Below are positions 1 to 12,617 of a stretch of 64,000 bases of DNA, one piece after another. A model generated the notes under the pieces. That model saw nothing but the letters and a program-made list of their open reading frames with translations. It was not told the DNA's origin and searched no databases. The position numbers were made by a program, and so were the translations under genes. This DNA is from Thuidium tamariscinum (lineage: Eukaryota; Streptophyta; Bryopsida; Hypnales; Thuidiaceae). The stretch is taken from assembly GCA_947034885.2 (NCBI GenBank), contig OX344749.2, forward strand, positions 4,169,501 to 4,233,500, written 5' to 3'. The stretch's first letter is position 1. Every line of letters begins with the position of its first letter.

Positions 1-2012
1 TCGCTACTACCTTCACACTCCCCACGACCACATGCTGCTTTGGAATGCTTGGCAATTTTTTCTTGGCCTTTTCTCTAGTACAAAATAATACCCATGTACC
101 CATATTATTTAGGTGAGACAGATTCCACAGCACTATGCATGCACGTTCAGTCCCCCATAAATGGTTCCAAATGAAATTGAGAAGTTATAATGGAATGAAT
201 GCAAACACTATTCTGGATAATTGCACCTTACCATGGGAGATTTGTTGCGTCCATGCCTTGGTGACGTTGACTTGCTTCTGTGCCTGCGCCTCCTAGCATA
301 ACCTCGGTGGTTACCATACTTATCATATACAGATTCATCAGAGACTGAAACGTCACTTACTACATGTGCTCGTAATGATCCCATGGAATCCTCTTCGACA
401 TACGCATCAGAGTGTGCGGCCTCCTTCACGTGTTTCCCTTTCCTCCGTCTAACAACATAGTCGCTGTCACTATATTGTTCTCCGCCACCAGTGAGACCAG
501 GCTTCCCTGCAATTCATCCAATGTATGGAATCAAAGAAGTCTATGGCCAAAGAGAGAACTCTGGAATGCTAAATAAATGTTAAATAAACTCAAGGAAATC
601 CAACTTGCACAATCACTGAATCATAGTAAAAAAGATTTGAACTACGCTTCCTATTACTGGAACTCATAGAACAGACAATACTAACTCATTTGAAGCCTTC
701 TATAGCATCTTCGCTCTCTACAATGATGCCTACGAGTGCAGGTGAATTGAACTTTGCACTGCTTCAAGGCAATCTGCCAAGTAGTTTCATTTAAACTGTC
801 ATGACAACCATCACAGCATTTGGAAATCAAAAGAAGTGCATGCAACAAATCTCCAAATACCTGCATGTGGTTCTCCCCTTGGCACCGTGGGCTCTTCATT
901 CTGCATTTGGAATCCTATATTCCCAGAGTCGGCTGGTTTCGATGTTGGGCCTAAATTTGCTTGATCTTCTTCTCCATCTGCATTCGCTGCAACTGTGGTC
1001 TTCAGTGCATTCTTGTTAGATTCCAAAGCGGATGTGGGGTTGTTGACCACCTGCACATCCCCTTCCGCTCCTTTGCGACCTGCCATTGACTTCACTGGAG
1101 TCTTCTTCATGCCCTTAGCACTTGGCGACGGCTGCTTCTTCCTCTTCTTGTTGAATTCAACACTTGGAGTGCTTGATGGGGCATCCTCCAAAGGATGTGC
1201 ACGAGTCCCTGGCCTTCGCACAGGTGTGGTTTTGCTCTACACCTCGAAGCCCTCTTTGCCCTTGCCCATTTGCATTAGCCTCCCTTTCCTCAGATCCACA
1301 CAATCCACCTACCCCCGAGGACACTGTGAGTAGGAATTCATTTCCAGTGTACACATGCCTTAGGTAGGATTTCATTAGACCACATGAAAGATTTACGCCA
1401 TACATAATTACAATCTTGTCAAAAAGAGTTTGAGCAGGATAGAGGTCGGGAAATCAATGAACACCTCTCAAGAGAGAACAATACGTGTTCCAACAGTAGA
1501 AAAGCTGCCCTACGCCCGCCATGACAAAGCCAGGATTCACTGCTTCTCACCTTTTTAGTCTTTGAGCGGTGGTTCTGTTTGCCTCCTCCAATTTGCCAAC
1601 GTTGACGTTCGTCCTCAGGCTTCGTGTGCTTGTACAAAAGAGAAGGCAAACACAATCAATAACTTCGGAGTTCCTTGTATTTCAATATGTATGATTTTTT
1701 CTTCATAGTTAGGGCAAGAATTTGGCACACCTCCTGCTATGTATACAGTACATGCATTTGGCATTAAGCCCTTTTCTCTTTGTACTAACGCTGGACTTTT
1801 GAATTACCACAAGGCATAGACTGTAGCTATTCCTTCAAATACAAGTACAAGAGACTCCAAGCAAGATATTGAGGTTACAAGTAATCACACATTCCATATG
1901 CGCAACTTCGAACTTGGTAATCACTGTAGTAGCTTACCTTAGTGGATGTAGGCACTGTTGTCAATCTCCTTCCTTGTCCTTGTAATTGGAGCTCGTGAGC
2001 TCTGTTCTTCAC
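1..2012 (-). CDS. Multi-exon gene for basic, Ser/Arg-rich protein (partial, runs off left edge)
   Basis: I do not recognise the family. Exons join without phase conflict: 2012-1938, 1628-1551, 1236-861 and 506-232. Each is bounded by AG and GT, with strong donors such as GTAAGC after 1938, GTGAGA after 1551 and GTAAGG after 232. The protein is lysine/arginine-rich in its first part (KKRKKQPSPSAKGMKKTPVK in the 1236-861 exon). The 506-232 exon has serine-aspartate stretches (QYSDSD, SDVSVSDES) followed by an arginine run (YARRRRHRSKS). These look like nuclear localisation and phosphorylation-rich segments. A further exon probably lies at about 74-9, but its frame is not settled. It is divergent from the transposase gene at 5,162 and probably belongs to the same CACTA element, perhaps as its second gene. 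No DNA-binding fold was recognised. Confidence 0.55.
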
Positions 2013-2423
2013 CTGCACACAAAGGACAGAAGTAATTACGGGGAAATCATGTGCATTTTTGTGTTCTCGTTGGGCAATTACCAAAAAACCCTAACCTAAT
2101 TCTCTGGATAAAGCTGTGCCACCTTCCATTGTCTTCATAAGCATTCCCTGTCCATAGTCTATGCTTCCCTTACATACTTTAGACTACAACACTCATAGAA
2201 GACAGAACAGCAATACCAATCGACAATTACAGTAATTTATGTCGCACATTCCCATTCCAAAGAAGGCCAACTTAGTGCACGTCACATCAAACAGAGTTAA
2301 ACGGCCATGGCTTATTAGCACCTACTTGGAGAGTCTTCTGATGGCACCAGAGCGAAGGCTACCAGAATCGAGAAGCTCCTTTCCCTCGTCACCAAACATG
2401 AGCAATTCTGAAGTGTACTCTGA

Positions 2424-3047
2424 TCAAGAGAGATATTCACTTGTATTTGGGGATTCCTCTGCATACGGATGCCACGATGAGTCACTCTCCTCCTCAATGC
2501 TGGAGTCCGACTCTTCAAAGATTTCGGCTGATTCTGCTGTTGAGGTGGTTGCGGACGGCGTTCGGTCTCCTCCCCACTCCAAGTACAAGGGTTCTCTTTT
2601 GCAGTGTAACTGTGACGGCGCTGCGTCTATAGCACCATCTCCTTCTCCGATTTCCGCGCAGACAACAGCATGGGGGACGTCAAAATTGAAGTCGGGGCGA
2701 CCTTCCGCCCTCTCGCGAATGCCGGATCCATCTTCCACAGGCTTCCATCTTGAACCATGTCCTTGTTCCCCGTCGGCGCAGTCACAGGTACCCCTAAAAT
2801 TTGGAGTCTGGAGCACTGCCAAATTCGATGGTGTTTTCTTCGGGCAACCCTGTTGCTTGGCGGCGTCAGAAGCTGCGTGTGACGTTGGATTGCGTACACC
2901 GCCAGTGCATGCCCCGTCTCTGCATGAAGACAAGCCTGAAGTGAGATCGTAGTGTAACCCTACGCTACCTCTACCGTATGCGCGCCAGTGTCGTGGAAAC
3001 CTAATGGCTTGAGCACATACTACCTTCTGCCTACTTCTCATCCACAT
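2424..3047 (-). CDS. Acidic C-terminal-tailed ORF, possible 5' exon of the minus-strand gene
   Basis: An open frame of about 207 codons starts with ATG at 3047 (a second ATG is six bases downstream) and ends at a TGA at 2426-2424. Its last 40 residues are rich in Glu, Asp and Ser (EESDSSIEEESDSSW). It lies in the same orientation as, and just upstream of, the exons at 2012-232. A second coding-like patch (FGDEGKELLDSGSLRSGAIR) sits at about 2399-2330 in another frame. I could not find a splice that joins these to the 2012 exon in phase. The overlapping plus-strand frame at 2239-2952 is open too, but lacks the splice context of the minus strand. This may be a first exon or a decayed one. Confidence 0.35.
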   Translation of the reverse strand: MWMRSRQKVVCAQAIRFPRHWRAYGRGSVGLHYDLTSGLSSCRDGACTGGVRNPTSHAASDAAKQQGCPKKTPSNLAVLQTPNFRGTCDCADGEQGHGSRWKPVEDGSGIRERAEGRPDFNFDVPHAVVCAEIGEGDGAIDAAPSQLHCKREPLYLEWGGDRTPSATTSTAESAEIFEESDSSIEEESDSSWHPYAEESPNTSEYLS

Positions 3048-3050
3048 CAC

Positions 3051-5161
3051 TGCTTCCTAAGGTAAAGTTTCATCGCAATTAGTTAGTATTAAAGTAGAGG
3101 CCGTAAACGTCCATGGAATTCCGTGCCTTGATTATTAGAGACTCGTGCCAAACTGCCACAAGCTGTTCAAAATCTGCTATCCAACTACTTACTTAGTGCT
3201 ATGAACTTCGTGCAACAGAAATTCCGCAGCCGCCGCTGTAGCTAATCGCCTCAGTTACTAATTTCTTCCAACGGCACGCAGAGATCTACGGTGGTGGCAA
3301 CTTCGCAACGTTTGCTACAAGGTACTTCCGCACTGATCTGTAAACCATGTCAGTGACCTTCTCTTCTGCAATTTCAGTAGCCAGCGCCCTTTCTCTGCAC
3401 ACTTATATCTCCAAGTAACATATGCACCACTCCCTACACTCAATGCTCTTACATTGTGGGTTATAGTTGCAGCTTACATATCGGTTGCATTGCCAAGTTT
3501 GCCCTTCAAGTTGTCGACTAAGTCACTGATCATTTCGAAATTCTGCAGTATTCTTGCTTGCGTTTGTGTCTGAGTTTGTGGACACCCTCCTAAACCGCCT
3601 GAATTGCAGTTCGACATTTTCAATTGCCGAGGGTTACGTGCGGCCAGGGAGAGAACGGGATTCGAAGTACTGCTTCCTCTAGTCTATCAAGGTGCGAGGT
3701 GAGGTCCTTCGTGAATGTGTTTTAACAATGCTTTCTATTGAATCGAGGAGAAGGAAATCCATGAATGTGGCCGCCTTCCAGAAAGCCGATGTGACTACGT
3801 AGCTTCGAAATTTTGCTTGCCTTCAATGCTGTTTGACTTGTTTGTGTAATATTTGATTTAGAAATGACATGTACATCACGATTCATGAATGCAACACTAA
3901 TACTGAACAATGTCTACATCAACTGCCTTGGAAAATTGGATTGTAGAGTTCAGTTTGTTTAGGCTTACAAGGCTATTGAAATTCACTGAGTCTGGAAATT
4001 GGGTTGAGGGTTCAAAATCTCTACAGATGGGAAGGTAAATCTTTCTGCATTTTAATACAGAATTGCATAGTAGGTTGCTTCCACGTTATGTACACATGGA
4101 AACGTTGTTAGCGGGTATAAGGTCACCCTTAAGACTTCTCGAAGCCTACTGCGCAGTGTTCATTTACAGTTGCTCAGTAAGTAAATGGGAATGGAATGCT
4201 TCCAGGTCTTTCAACTGTACTCATGCGATTGTACAGAGGACAGACCTTTTGGATACTAGCAATCCAATGAAATCCAAACTCAGCGGGAATTCAATCATGT
4301 ATTCCATGTCGGACACTTAGGAACCCCCCACTGTGGTCAAGTGCCTTCGAATTCAAATCTTTGGAAATTGTCCTTTACAATGGGACTGACCGTGGAAGTT
4401 CAATTTTGAATTTTCCAGGAGGGTCTTCATCTGCAGAATAAGGACTCCTACTTTCCGACAACAACATGTATTGTATGTGTAGGCTTCTGTGCTCGATCTG
4501 AAGGTTCAACCATATTGCAGTAAGAGCTGTCTTCCTTGTTTTGATGTACGCCTCAATTCCAAGGTATTTGTAAGTTCAGAAGCGGCACAACTATGCGTCG
4601 CCAACGTCTTGGAGCAGCGTACCACATTGAGAGGAAATTGCGCTTAGGCAAGGAATCTCGGAGTATCCTTGTGCATGTCGCGAGTGCAACGGTGGGCGAA
4701 TGAGAAGCTTAAGACTAGTGGCAAAACATCACCGGCAGTATGGAAGAGACCCATACCTTCCACACCCTGTACTGATATGTATTTGTCCAGAATACCAATT
4801 TCTCAACCTACTGAATGCATTAGGGATCTAAGTGACAATCCATGTTAGTCATGCAATGTATGCATAGGCATGTCAAATTGTACTAAATTCAGTTGCGTCC
4901 CTACCGTGGGCTATAGAAATCAAACGCACATTTTATTATTTCCCACATGTATGTTAATTTTCACAAACAAACATCCTAAACAGGAGCATTAACATGCATT
5001 ACATGCACTCTAAAATGAAGAAGGGTGCACGATTCTGGATATCAAATTCATTGATAAGAAGAAGGCTATTAATTACGCACTTTCATAGAATGTATAATTT
5101 CTATGTTGCTTTGTGTTCCTAAGTATTTGGCGCATACACCGCGTCCGTAGACTACGCTGGA
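3051..5161. other. Spacer between divergent genes of the CACTA element
   Basis: About 2.1 kb between the minus-strand gene and the transposase start. I found no protein match, RNA gene or repeat. It would hold the promoters of both divergent genes. An acceptor-like CCGTAG at 5145-5150 just before the transposase ATG leaves room for an upstream exon. The usual N-terminal transposase-associated domain of Tnp2 proteins was not found here. Confidence 0.4.
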
Positions 5162-8100
5162 ATGACTGAGGAATGGAAGTTCATTAATGTGACTTTCAAA
5201 TTTGTGATGGATGCATGTGTGCAGACAGTGGATGGACTAAATATACGTGGGCCTATGGAGGAAGCTGACGTTGGGGAGGAACACTATGCATGGCGTCGTG
5301 AGCATGAAGAAGTTCCTGAGTACGTCTGGCCCCGAAGAACGGCAGTTGAGCTGGACCACATGGTTCAAGATGCATTCTTCCGAGCGGATACGATTCACCA
5401 GGAAGCAATAGCAGAGGACGGCCCACCTATAGACTTCGCAAATTCTACAACTGAGGACGACAGGGAAGTCCATCTCGCTGACATGGAAAGTTTAATCGAA
5501 GAGAGCACAGAACCCGTGTACGCCAGTTGTGGGGTGAGCCGTCTCCAAGCATCCATTGTCCTCATGAACATGGTCAATACTTACGGTGTTCCTCACACCT
5601 TCTTCGATGAATTACTGCGTTTTCTAGCAACAGACCTACTCCCTCAGTCAAACTGTTTACCTCGTACTAGTTATAACGCAAAGAACATGCTCATGAAGAT
5701 GGGTCTCCAACATGAGAGCATTCATTGCTGCCCTAGTGGCCACATATTGTATGAAGGCGTGGAGCACGGTGACTTGGATGAGTGTCCTACTTGTGGTGCA
5801 GCTAGATATGTGCCTGGCAGCAACAATATCCCGCAGAAGGTCCTAAGGTATTTCCCGATCATTCCGCGTCTCCAACGCTTGTTCCGTTGCCCAGAGGTGG
5901 CTAAACTCATGAAGTGGCACGCCGGTAATAGAAGTACCGATGGATACATGAGATTTGTAGTTGACAGCCAGCAATGGGCGGCAGTAGATGCAATCGACTC
6001 CACTTTCAAGGAAGAGGAGAATAATTTGTACATGGAAATGGTGGCAGATGGCGTTAATCCATTTGGAAATCAGAGTACTAGGTACTCCATGTGGCCAGTG
6101 CTTTTGGTAACGTACAACATCCCACCGTGGCTGGTGTCCAAGAAATTCTTTATAGCTTTGACCCTCTTAATACCAGGAGACAAAGCTCCTTCCGGTGAGG
6201 CATTCGATGTCTTCATCACCCCACTGGTGAGAGATTTGCAGAAGCTCTGGCGTGGAGTACCAAGCGTGGATGCATCTATCAGGGATGGAGGTCAAAATTT
6301 CTTGTTGAGAGCCATACTGCTATGGACAGTGAATGACTTCCCAGCATATGGCCTCATCTCAGGGCAGCAAACAAAAGGATATAGAGGCTGTCCTATCTGT
6401 GTGACGGAGACATGTGCAATTCACTCTCCAGTGTTGAAGAAAATGCTTTATTTAGGAAATCGTAGATGGCTTTCAGCAGAGCATCGGTTTCGTCGCGCGA
6501 GGGTTGCATTTCATGGCAATCAAGAGTTCCGGGGACCTCCTCAAAGACCCTCGGGGCATGACCTTCTACGCATGGGGCAGGAAAGAGAAGCGTATGTTGC
6601 TGAAGGAGGCCGAGAGAACACAGACGAGGACCTCGTCAAAGAACATGGAGTGAAGCGTGTCAATGTTCTGTACGACCTTCCTTATTGGGCGGTGAGGTCC
6701 CCTAACTTTAATAAACTTCTCTATTATTGTCATTAGGCCAGTAGGACAGACAGATCGACGTTTACAGCATTCATGACATGAAACTGTCTAAAGTGAAAAC
6801 TCCTTAATGAATGTTTGTGTTCCACTTCTGTAGTGTGTCGCATTGTGGTCAGCAGCAATTATAACATGTGATTTAGCCTTGAGCGTGTTTTCATGTACGT
6901 GTCTGCGTGAGAGAATTGCGGAAAATGAATTTTAGATGCAGCGGAGGACTTCATTAGTTCGGTTCGTTTATTGCATGGCCATTCCTGTGACTCAAAAATA
7001 ATAATCGTGGAACATGACAACTTATAGGGATCTTTGTTATGTACAGCTCTATACATATTCTGATTTTGTTAGTTTGCTGTCAGAGAGCTTGCTATCCCTT
7101 GGATCAGTGACTCTTAGGGGAGGCAACTTCTACATCGAAAATCGTGTCATCTGTGAGGCCATAATCTAGGAAATGAGGACTTCTAGGCAAGGTCTTACGT
7201 AGCTGGAAAGGTGCATCTTTGTGCACACTTTGTAATTCATATGAGTGTGGTGTGGATCACCGCAAAAGCAAAAAAGATATGAATGCAGCATACATGATAT
7301 TCACCTTTACAGTGGCCAATGCATGTTAGGGAGGGAGTGTAATCTAAACTGCTTTTGAACATGAATTGATGTATAGGAACTTGTGTTCATGATGTAGGAT
7401 CTTCCTGTGCGCCATTTGCTAGACGTTATGCATTGTGAAAAAAATGTTTGTGAAAACATTTTGAAGACCCTACTTGGGGAAAAGGATAGTCCTGCTGTTC
7501 GAATGGACATGCAGCAGATGGGGATACGCCCTCAACTGTGGCTACAACAAAGAGGTCCGAATGGTGACAGACTGTGGATGCCGGATGCACCTTACGTTCT
7601 TTCTTTGGCGGACAGAAGAGAGTTTTTGGAGACATTGAGGTCCATTAAAACTCCCTCGAGGTATGTATCTACGCTTCATTCTAGAATTGTAGATGGGAAA
7701 TTACGAGGCTTAAAATCTCATGACTATCATGTGCTCCTTCAACAAATTATGCCAGTCTGTCTCAGGAACATCGGTGACAAGGAAGTGGTTGGTGCCGTTA
7801 TGAAAATGAGCAGGCTATTTCAGCGACTGTGTGCAAAGGTTGTTGACCCAGAACGACAGCATCAACTGATGGAAGATGCGGCAGAGACACTGTCTGTAAT
7901 GGAGAAGACTTTTCCACCCTCTTTTTTTGATAGTATGGTACATCTTACAGTGCACCTTGTGGAAGAACTGTTTGTTTGTGGGCCAGTCCACACAAGGTGG
8001 ATGTATCCCTTCGAGCGATACTTCAAGGGATTAAAAGGTTTTGTTCGCAACTTGGCGCGGCCTGAGGGCAGTATAGCTCAAACGTATCAAGTGGAAGAAG

Positions 8101-9836
8101 CGTTGGGATTTGTTACCGAGTATATGGCGAACTACAGTCCCACAAGTAGGCGGGTCTAGGACAGTAAGGAGGATCCCACTATGACCGATGAGATTTTGGA
8201 AGGTAAGGGCAGACCTCGCAAGCTTTCCGAGCAACTCAGGAGGTGGCTCCACAACTTTGTTTTGGACAACTCCATGCAGTTGGAACCATACCGTGTGTAA
8301 GTTTCCTTGAACTAATCGCTTTCTCAACCCATTCAAAGATGCTGTTAATGATTTCAGGAAGTCTTCTGTCCGTATACTTCGAGGAAGTCACAGAAAAATT
8401 TCGTCACAGAAGTATAGAAGGTAGCACTTGTCTGGCGTAATGTGTAATTTTCTTATAAAATGTTTAAAAAAATAAATTTACATACATAATATATAGGTTG
8501 ATAAAGCACATGAAAACAGCGAAGAATGGGAAAGTACTTGTATATGTGCGTCAAACTCGAAGGAAATAGAGAAGTTACTATAAATAGAATGTCAATCGAC
8601 AGTGTAGAAGTGTTAATTCGATGGACTTATTTGGTAGCAGTCATTGAAAAAAACTTCCTGAACTGCAAATTCTAGGCGGCAGTTTGTGGAACTCATGTAG
8701 TTCGACTCGCAGTATATTTTGGCCACTACGCACTATGCCCTCTGTGGTTAAGTTCATCACGTCGGTCCAAATGGCTACCTCCCAGTTCTCAATGTAGTGC
8801 GAGAGGAAGTTCTTAGTAGAACTATACATTGCAAAACAATGCATGTCGGCCAGTTTTCTGTGCAAGTCGTATGCATAACAAGATGCAGTGTAACGCTCTT
8901 GCTAAAGACTAGTCATTGACATTCCATGAATGCTTTGCTTTTTTTTGTGATTGCAGAGAGTATGAAGAGTATCACATGACTCGTACAGCAGAACGAGCTG
9001 CTCTCAGAAGGAGGAACCCGGGTAGGAGAGGAAGGCGGCCTTCACCGTATCCGAAAGAGCTCTCAGAGCCAAAACCATTCGCAGAATGGTTCGAGGAGCA
9101 TGTACAACGTGCACCAAATGTGAACGACATTGACGCAGATGTATTGGCTCTATCAAAGCTGCCGTCAGAGTTGGCAACGAAATATCGAAGCATGTGGGCA
9201 TTTGGAAACCACTTCCGTGTGGCGAGTGCAGAGGAGCATTTGAAGACCTGTGACTCAGGGGTGGCGGCGATTTTCACGCAACCTTGCAGATCAAGGTTGA
9301 GGGATCGAAATCCTATTGTGGCAGAAATTGAGTACGTTGGTCACGTCCAGGAAATTGTGGAAATCAACTACGGTGAGCTTTGTGTTGTTGTTTTGTTGTG
9401 CAGTTGGATCAAAGCAAACTATAGAGGAAATACGGCTACTATGAAGAAGGACAGGTGGGGTTTTTCCCTCGTCAATTTCGCACGGCCAGAGCCATTTGGA
9501 CCAGAGTCATTTGCATTCCCAATGCATGTGGAGCAAGTTTTTTTTGCTGATGCAAAAGAGGACCCAGGATGGAAAGTTCTCTTACGGAAAGAAACAAGGA
9601 ATCGCTGTGTCTATGGCAACATTGGTGCTCCTGCAGGTGCTGGTATGTTTTCCATGGGCGAAGATGGAGAGCATGCAAGTCTATGTGTCCCTGAGGTGAT
9701 TCCCGAAGAGAACCCGGCACAATTACCTACGAGGAAGACTGTCAGACAGGAGGAGGCATTTGCAGACTGGATTGAAGTTCCTTTACCGCATCCAGACTTG
9801 GGAGACTCCGGCGAATCTTCGGAGGACGAGGCCTGA
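5162..9836 (+). pseudogene. CACTA transposase Tnp2-DUF4218-DUF4216, one nonsense codon
   Basis: Three exons join in phase: 5162-6691, 7398-8296 and 8957-9836 (1103 codons with the stop). Exon 1 holds the Tnp2 core: Cys-rich CCPSGH and CPTCG around residues 190-213, the family motif VADGVNPFG near 294, and later CPIC. Exon 2 opens with LPVRHLLDVMHCEKNV, the conserved Tnp2 joint. It continues into DUF4218 (VHLVEELFVCGPVHTRWMYP, then YFKGLKGFVRN). Exon 3 carries DUF4216 (YRSMWAFGNHF to FAFPMHVEQVFF). Codon 764 (8157-8159) is TAG, where relatives have Trp in the motif RVWD; the frame stays open on both sides, so this is a recent break. The N-terminal transposase-associated domain is absent. In life the protein would bind element ends and catalyse cut-and-paste in the nucleus. 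Confidence 0.88.
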
Positions 9837-10037
9837 ATTCTGCAGCCATGCAACACATGCCGGGTAATCAGAGTTCAAGAAGTGACATGTGTGGTTGTGT
9901 AGGGAAGTCCACTTTTGTTGTCATGTAGAAGAAGGTTACATTCCCAAGCATGGTTTGATTAGCAGTGCTGAGAGTATGTTGCCAACTACCACATTTTGGG
10001 AATAGTTGTATCACTACAAGAAAATGAGTGTTTTATG

Positions 10038-10735
10038 ACTGCAACATATGACTGCAATGAGTCACAAAATTCAAGAATGTGACTCAAGCAAAAATCACTG
10101 TAGATGAGCGGGATGTGACTAAGATGAGTCATGGTCGAGTCATTCACTTTCAGTCATATGACTGGTGAGTCATATTTGCAGTCATATGGATTTGAAAGTA
10201 TAATAAACCATTTTTAGACGTATTTTGCCAACATGGCGTATATGTTGACTTTCCTTGAAGGTTTGACATTTTCATTAGCTGCCCGGGAAAAATAAAAAAA
10301 TCTTGTGTGGAATGTGACTCGGCCTAATTATATTTTTGATGACGTGGATTGTGACTGCGGTGAGTCATAATTTGAGTGATATGGAATATGACTGCAACAA
10401 GTCATATTCTTAGTGACATGAAATATAACTATAGTGAGTCATTTTTTGAGTGATATGATATATGACTGCAGCAAGTCATATTCTAAGTCATTTTTTTTAA
10501 TGATATGGAATATGACTGTAGTGAGTAATATTTTCAATCATATTTTAAGTGATTTGGAATATGATTGCAATGAGTCATATTTTGAGTCATATTTTAAGTG
10601 ATATGGAATATGACTGTAATGAGTCATCTTTTGAATGATGAAATATGATTGCGGCAAGTCATATTTTGAGTAATATCGGATATGACTACAAATGAGTCAT
10701 ATTTTGGCTTATATAGAATATGACTATAATGAGTC
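10038..10735. repeat. Left subterminal repeat array of the inner CACTA
   Basis: Many imperfect copies of a unit of about 40-55 bp built from TATGACT, GCAATGAGTCATA and TTTTGAGTGATATGGAA. Copies occur in both orientations around the TGACT/AGTCA core. The same core recurs at the right end (14,040-14,540). CACTA families use such arrays as binding sites for their regulatory protein. Confidence 0.85.
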
Positions 10736-10829
10736 ACTCTGTTATTCAAGTTAGTATTAGAAGAACAACAACACAAATACAACAACATAATAATTAGAAC
10801 TTTAAAAAACAAAACAAAAAAGAAGAAAC

Positions 10830-11292
10830 AAAACTTAGAAAGCAACAACTTAACAACAACTAAAACACAACAACATAACAATTAGATCTTCAAAAAACAA
10901 AAAACAAGAGTTAGGAAGTAACAACTCACCACCACCACCAAACCTTCAAAAAACACAAGGAGGAAGAAACAAGAGTTAGGAAGCAACAACTCACCACCAC
11001 CACCAAACCTTCAAAAATACAAGAAGGAGGAAGAAACAAGAGTTAGAAAGCAACAACTCACCACCAACAACAACAACAATATAAGGAGGAAAAAACAAGA
11101 GTAGAAAGCAACAACTCACCAACAACAACAAACAATTACTACTAAAACTTCACAAAACAAAAGAAGGAAGAAGAAACAAGAGTTAGAAAGCAACAACTCA
11201 CCATCATCACCACCACCAACAACAACAAACAACAAACAACTACTACTAAAACTTCAAAAAACAAAAGAAAAAACAAGAAACAAGAGTTAGAA
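10830..11292. repeat. Degenerate minisatellite inside inner CACTA
   Basis: About six tandem units begin with AGTTAGAAAGCAACAACTCAC and end in GGAAGAAACAAG. Unit starts are near 10,909, 10,973, 11,041, 11,100, 11,181 and 11,285, so unit length varies from 59 to 104 bp. The variation comes from internal CAA/CCA trinucleotide runs. Confidence 0.8.
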
Positions 11293-11328
11293 AACTACAA
11301 AGAAGAAAGAAGATGAAGCACATGAAGT

Positions 11329-11416
11329 GGCGGCTAGGGTTTCAAAGCCCTAAAAAAGTGACGGCTAGGGTTTAAAAACCCTAAAAAATGGCAGCTAGGG
11401 TTTTAAAATCCTAAAA
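11329..11416. repeat. Three tandem palindromes around CTAGGGTTT / AAACCCTAAA
   Basis: Three units of roughly 31 bp, each a short inverted repeat of the form GGCTAGGGTTT...AAACCCTAAA. The core resembles the plant telomere repeat and the telo-box promoter motif. It lies about 430 bp upstream of the DUF4216 remnant, so it could be promoter-derived. Confidence 0.7.
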
Positions 11417-11849
11417 TGATGACTGAACCTAGTGATACAATTGCATTTGTGACTACCTATAGTAATGTAATTTAATATATGACTGAATTTAGTAATACAA
11501 TTGTATATACGACTGTATATTGTGATGTGATGTCATATGTGACTAAAACTAGTAATATAATTATATATATGACTACTTAGAGTAATGTAATTTAATATAT
11601 AATTGAATCTTATTATACAATTGCCTATACAACTACATGTAATTATGTTATTGCAAAAAAGATTGAATGTAATGATTAGCACTAAAATATGACTCCATGT
11701 AGTGTGTTGTTTTGCATATTTTTGATGAACTCACATGCTTCATGGTTGTATAATATAAAAAACATGAAGATGATTTGTGAGTTTGTAAATATGAACGTCG
11801 ACAATATAGGCGTAAAAAACAAAAAAAACAGATACAATATTTAACGAAA

Positions 11850-12617
11850 TTGTATGATGAGGAGTTCCACATTTGGTTTTCAAAGACAGTGTTCTGTGCT
11901 ATGAAAGACAGGATTGAAGAAATGGAAGAGGATGTGGGAATTTTGATGTTATCTCCATCAGATCAAGCCAAGTCATATCGTTCTATGTATGCATTTAAAA
12001 ATCACATTTGTATTCAAAATTGTGAGAAACAATTGACAAGAATGGATTCAAGAGTAGCTGAAACTTTTTGACAATTGTGTCGAGCAAATGTAAAGGATAG
12101 GAATATGAAGGCTTTAAAATTGAAGTTCGTGGGGGTGGGGGTGGGGGTGGAAGAGATCTTATTTGTAAATTACGCAAACTTTGAGGTAGTAATGCTATAT
12201 TGCAATTGGGTGGTTGCAAATAAAAAGGAGGATGGGGCTACCGTAAAGTGTGATGAGTATGGATTCACTAGTGTGAATTTTCAAAAATTGATCGCTTACT
12301 CGACACAGTCATTTGCTTTTCCTCTACACATTGAACATGTATTCTTTATACTAGACAAGGGCAAGAGTGGATGGAAAGTTGTACTTCAAAAGGAACCAAG
12401 AGGTGTTCAATTATTCTCTGCACATCAAGCAACACCTGAAGTGCAATGCACATCCTTAGGAAAGACAACAAATTTTCATAGATTGGGAGCCATAGACTTG
12501 TACAAAGATCTTCTTCCAAAGATACCCTTGTATGAAGCAGTGGAAGTAGAAGCCAATGTGATTGCAATTACATTACAACATCTCAAGCAAGATGACATAA
12601 TTGTGAATGACTTATAA
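11850..12617 (+). pseudogene. DUF4216 remnant of a CACTA gene, one in-frame TGA
   Basis: One reading frame runs from 11,850 to a TAA at 12,615-12,617, interrupted only by TGA at 12,069-12,071. It parallels the C-terminal exon of the outer element's transposase: KSYRSMYAFKNH here against TKYRSMWAFGNH there; VMLYCNWVVANKKED against VVLLCSWIKANYRGN; FAFPLHIEHVFF against FAFPMHVEQVFF. A hexanucleotide repeat of GTGGGG at about 12,129-12,150 encodes a VGVGVGV run that replaces part of the domain. The two proteins clearly share ancestry but have diverged, so the inner element is not a recent deletion product of the outer one. Confidence 0.85.

Noticed and set aside
690-737. Coding-like patch (FNSPALVGIIVESEDAIEGF) on the minus strand between two exons of the left gene, about 690-737
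   Set aside because: Its frame cannot be joined in phase with the flanking exons, which splice to each other directly.
2239-2952. 237-codon plus-strand frame
   Set aside because: Overlaps the minus-strand frame, and the neighbouring minus-strand exons have coherent splice signals, so the minus strand is preferred; not fully excluded.
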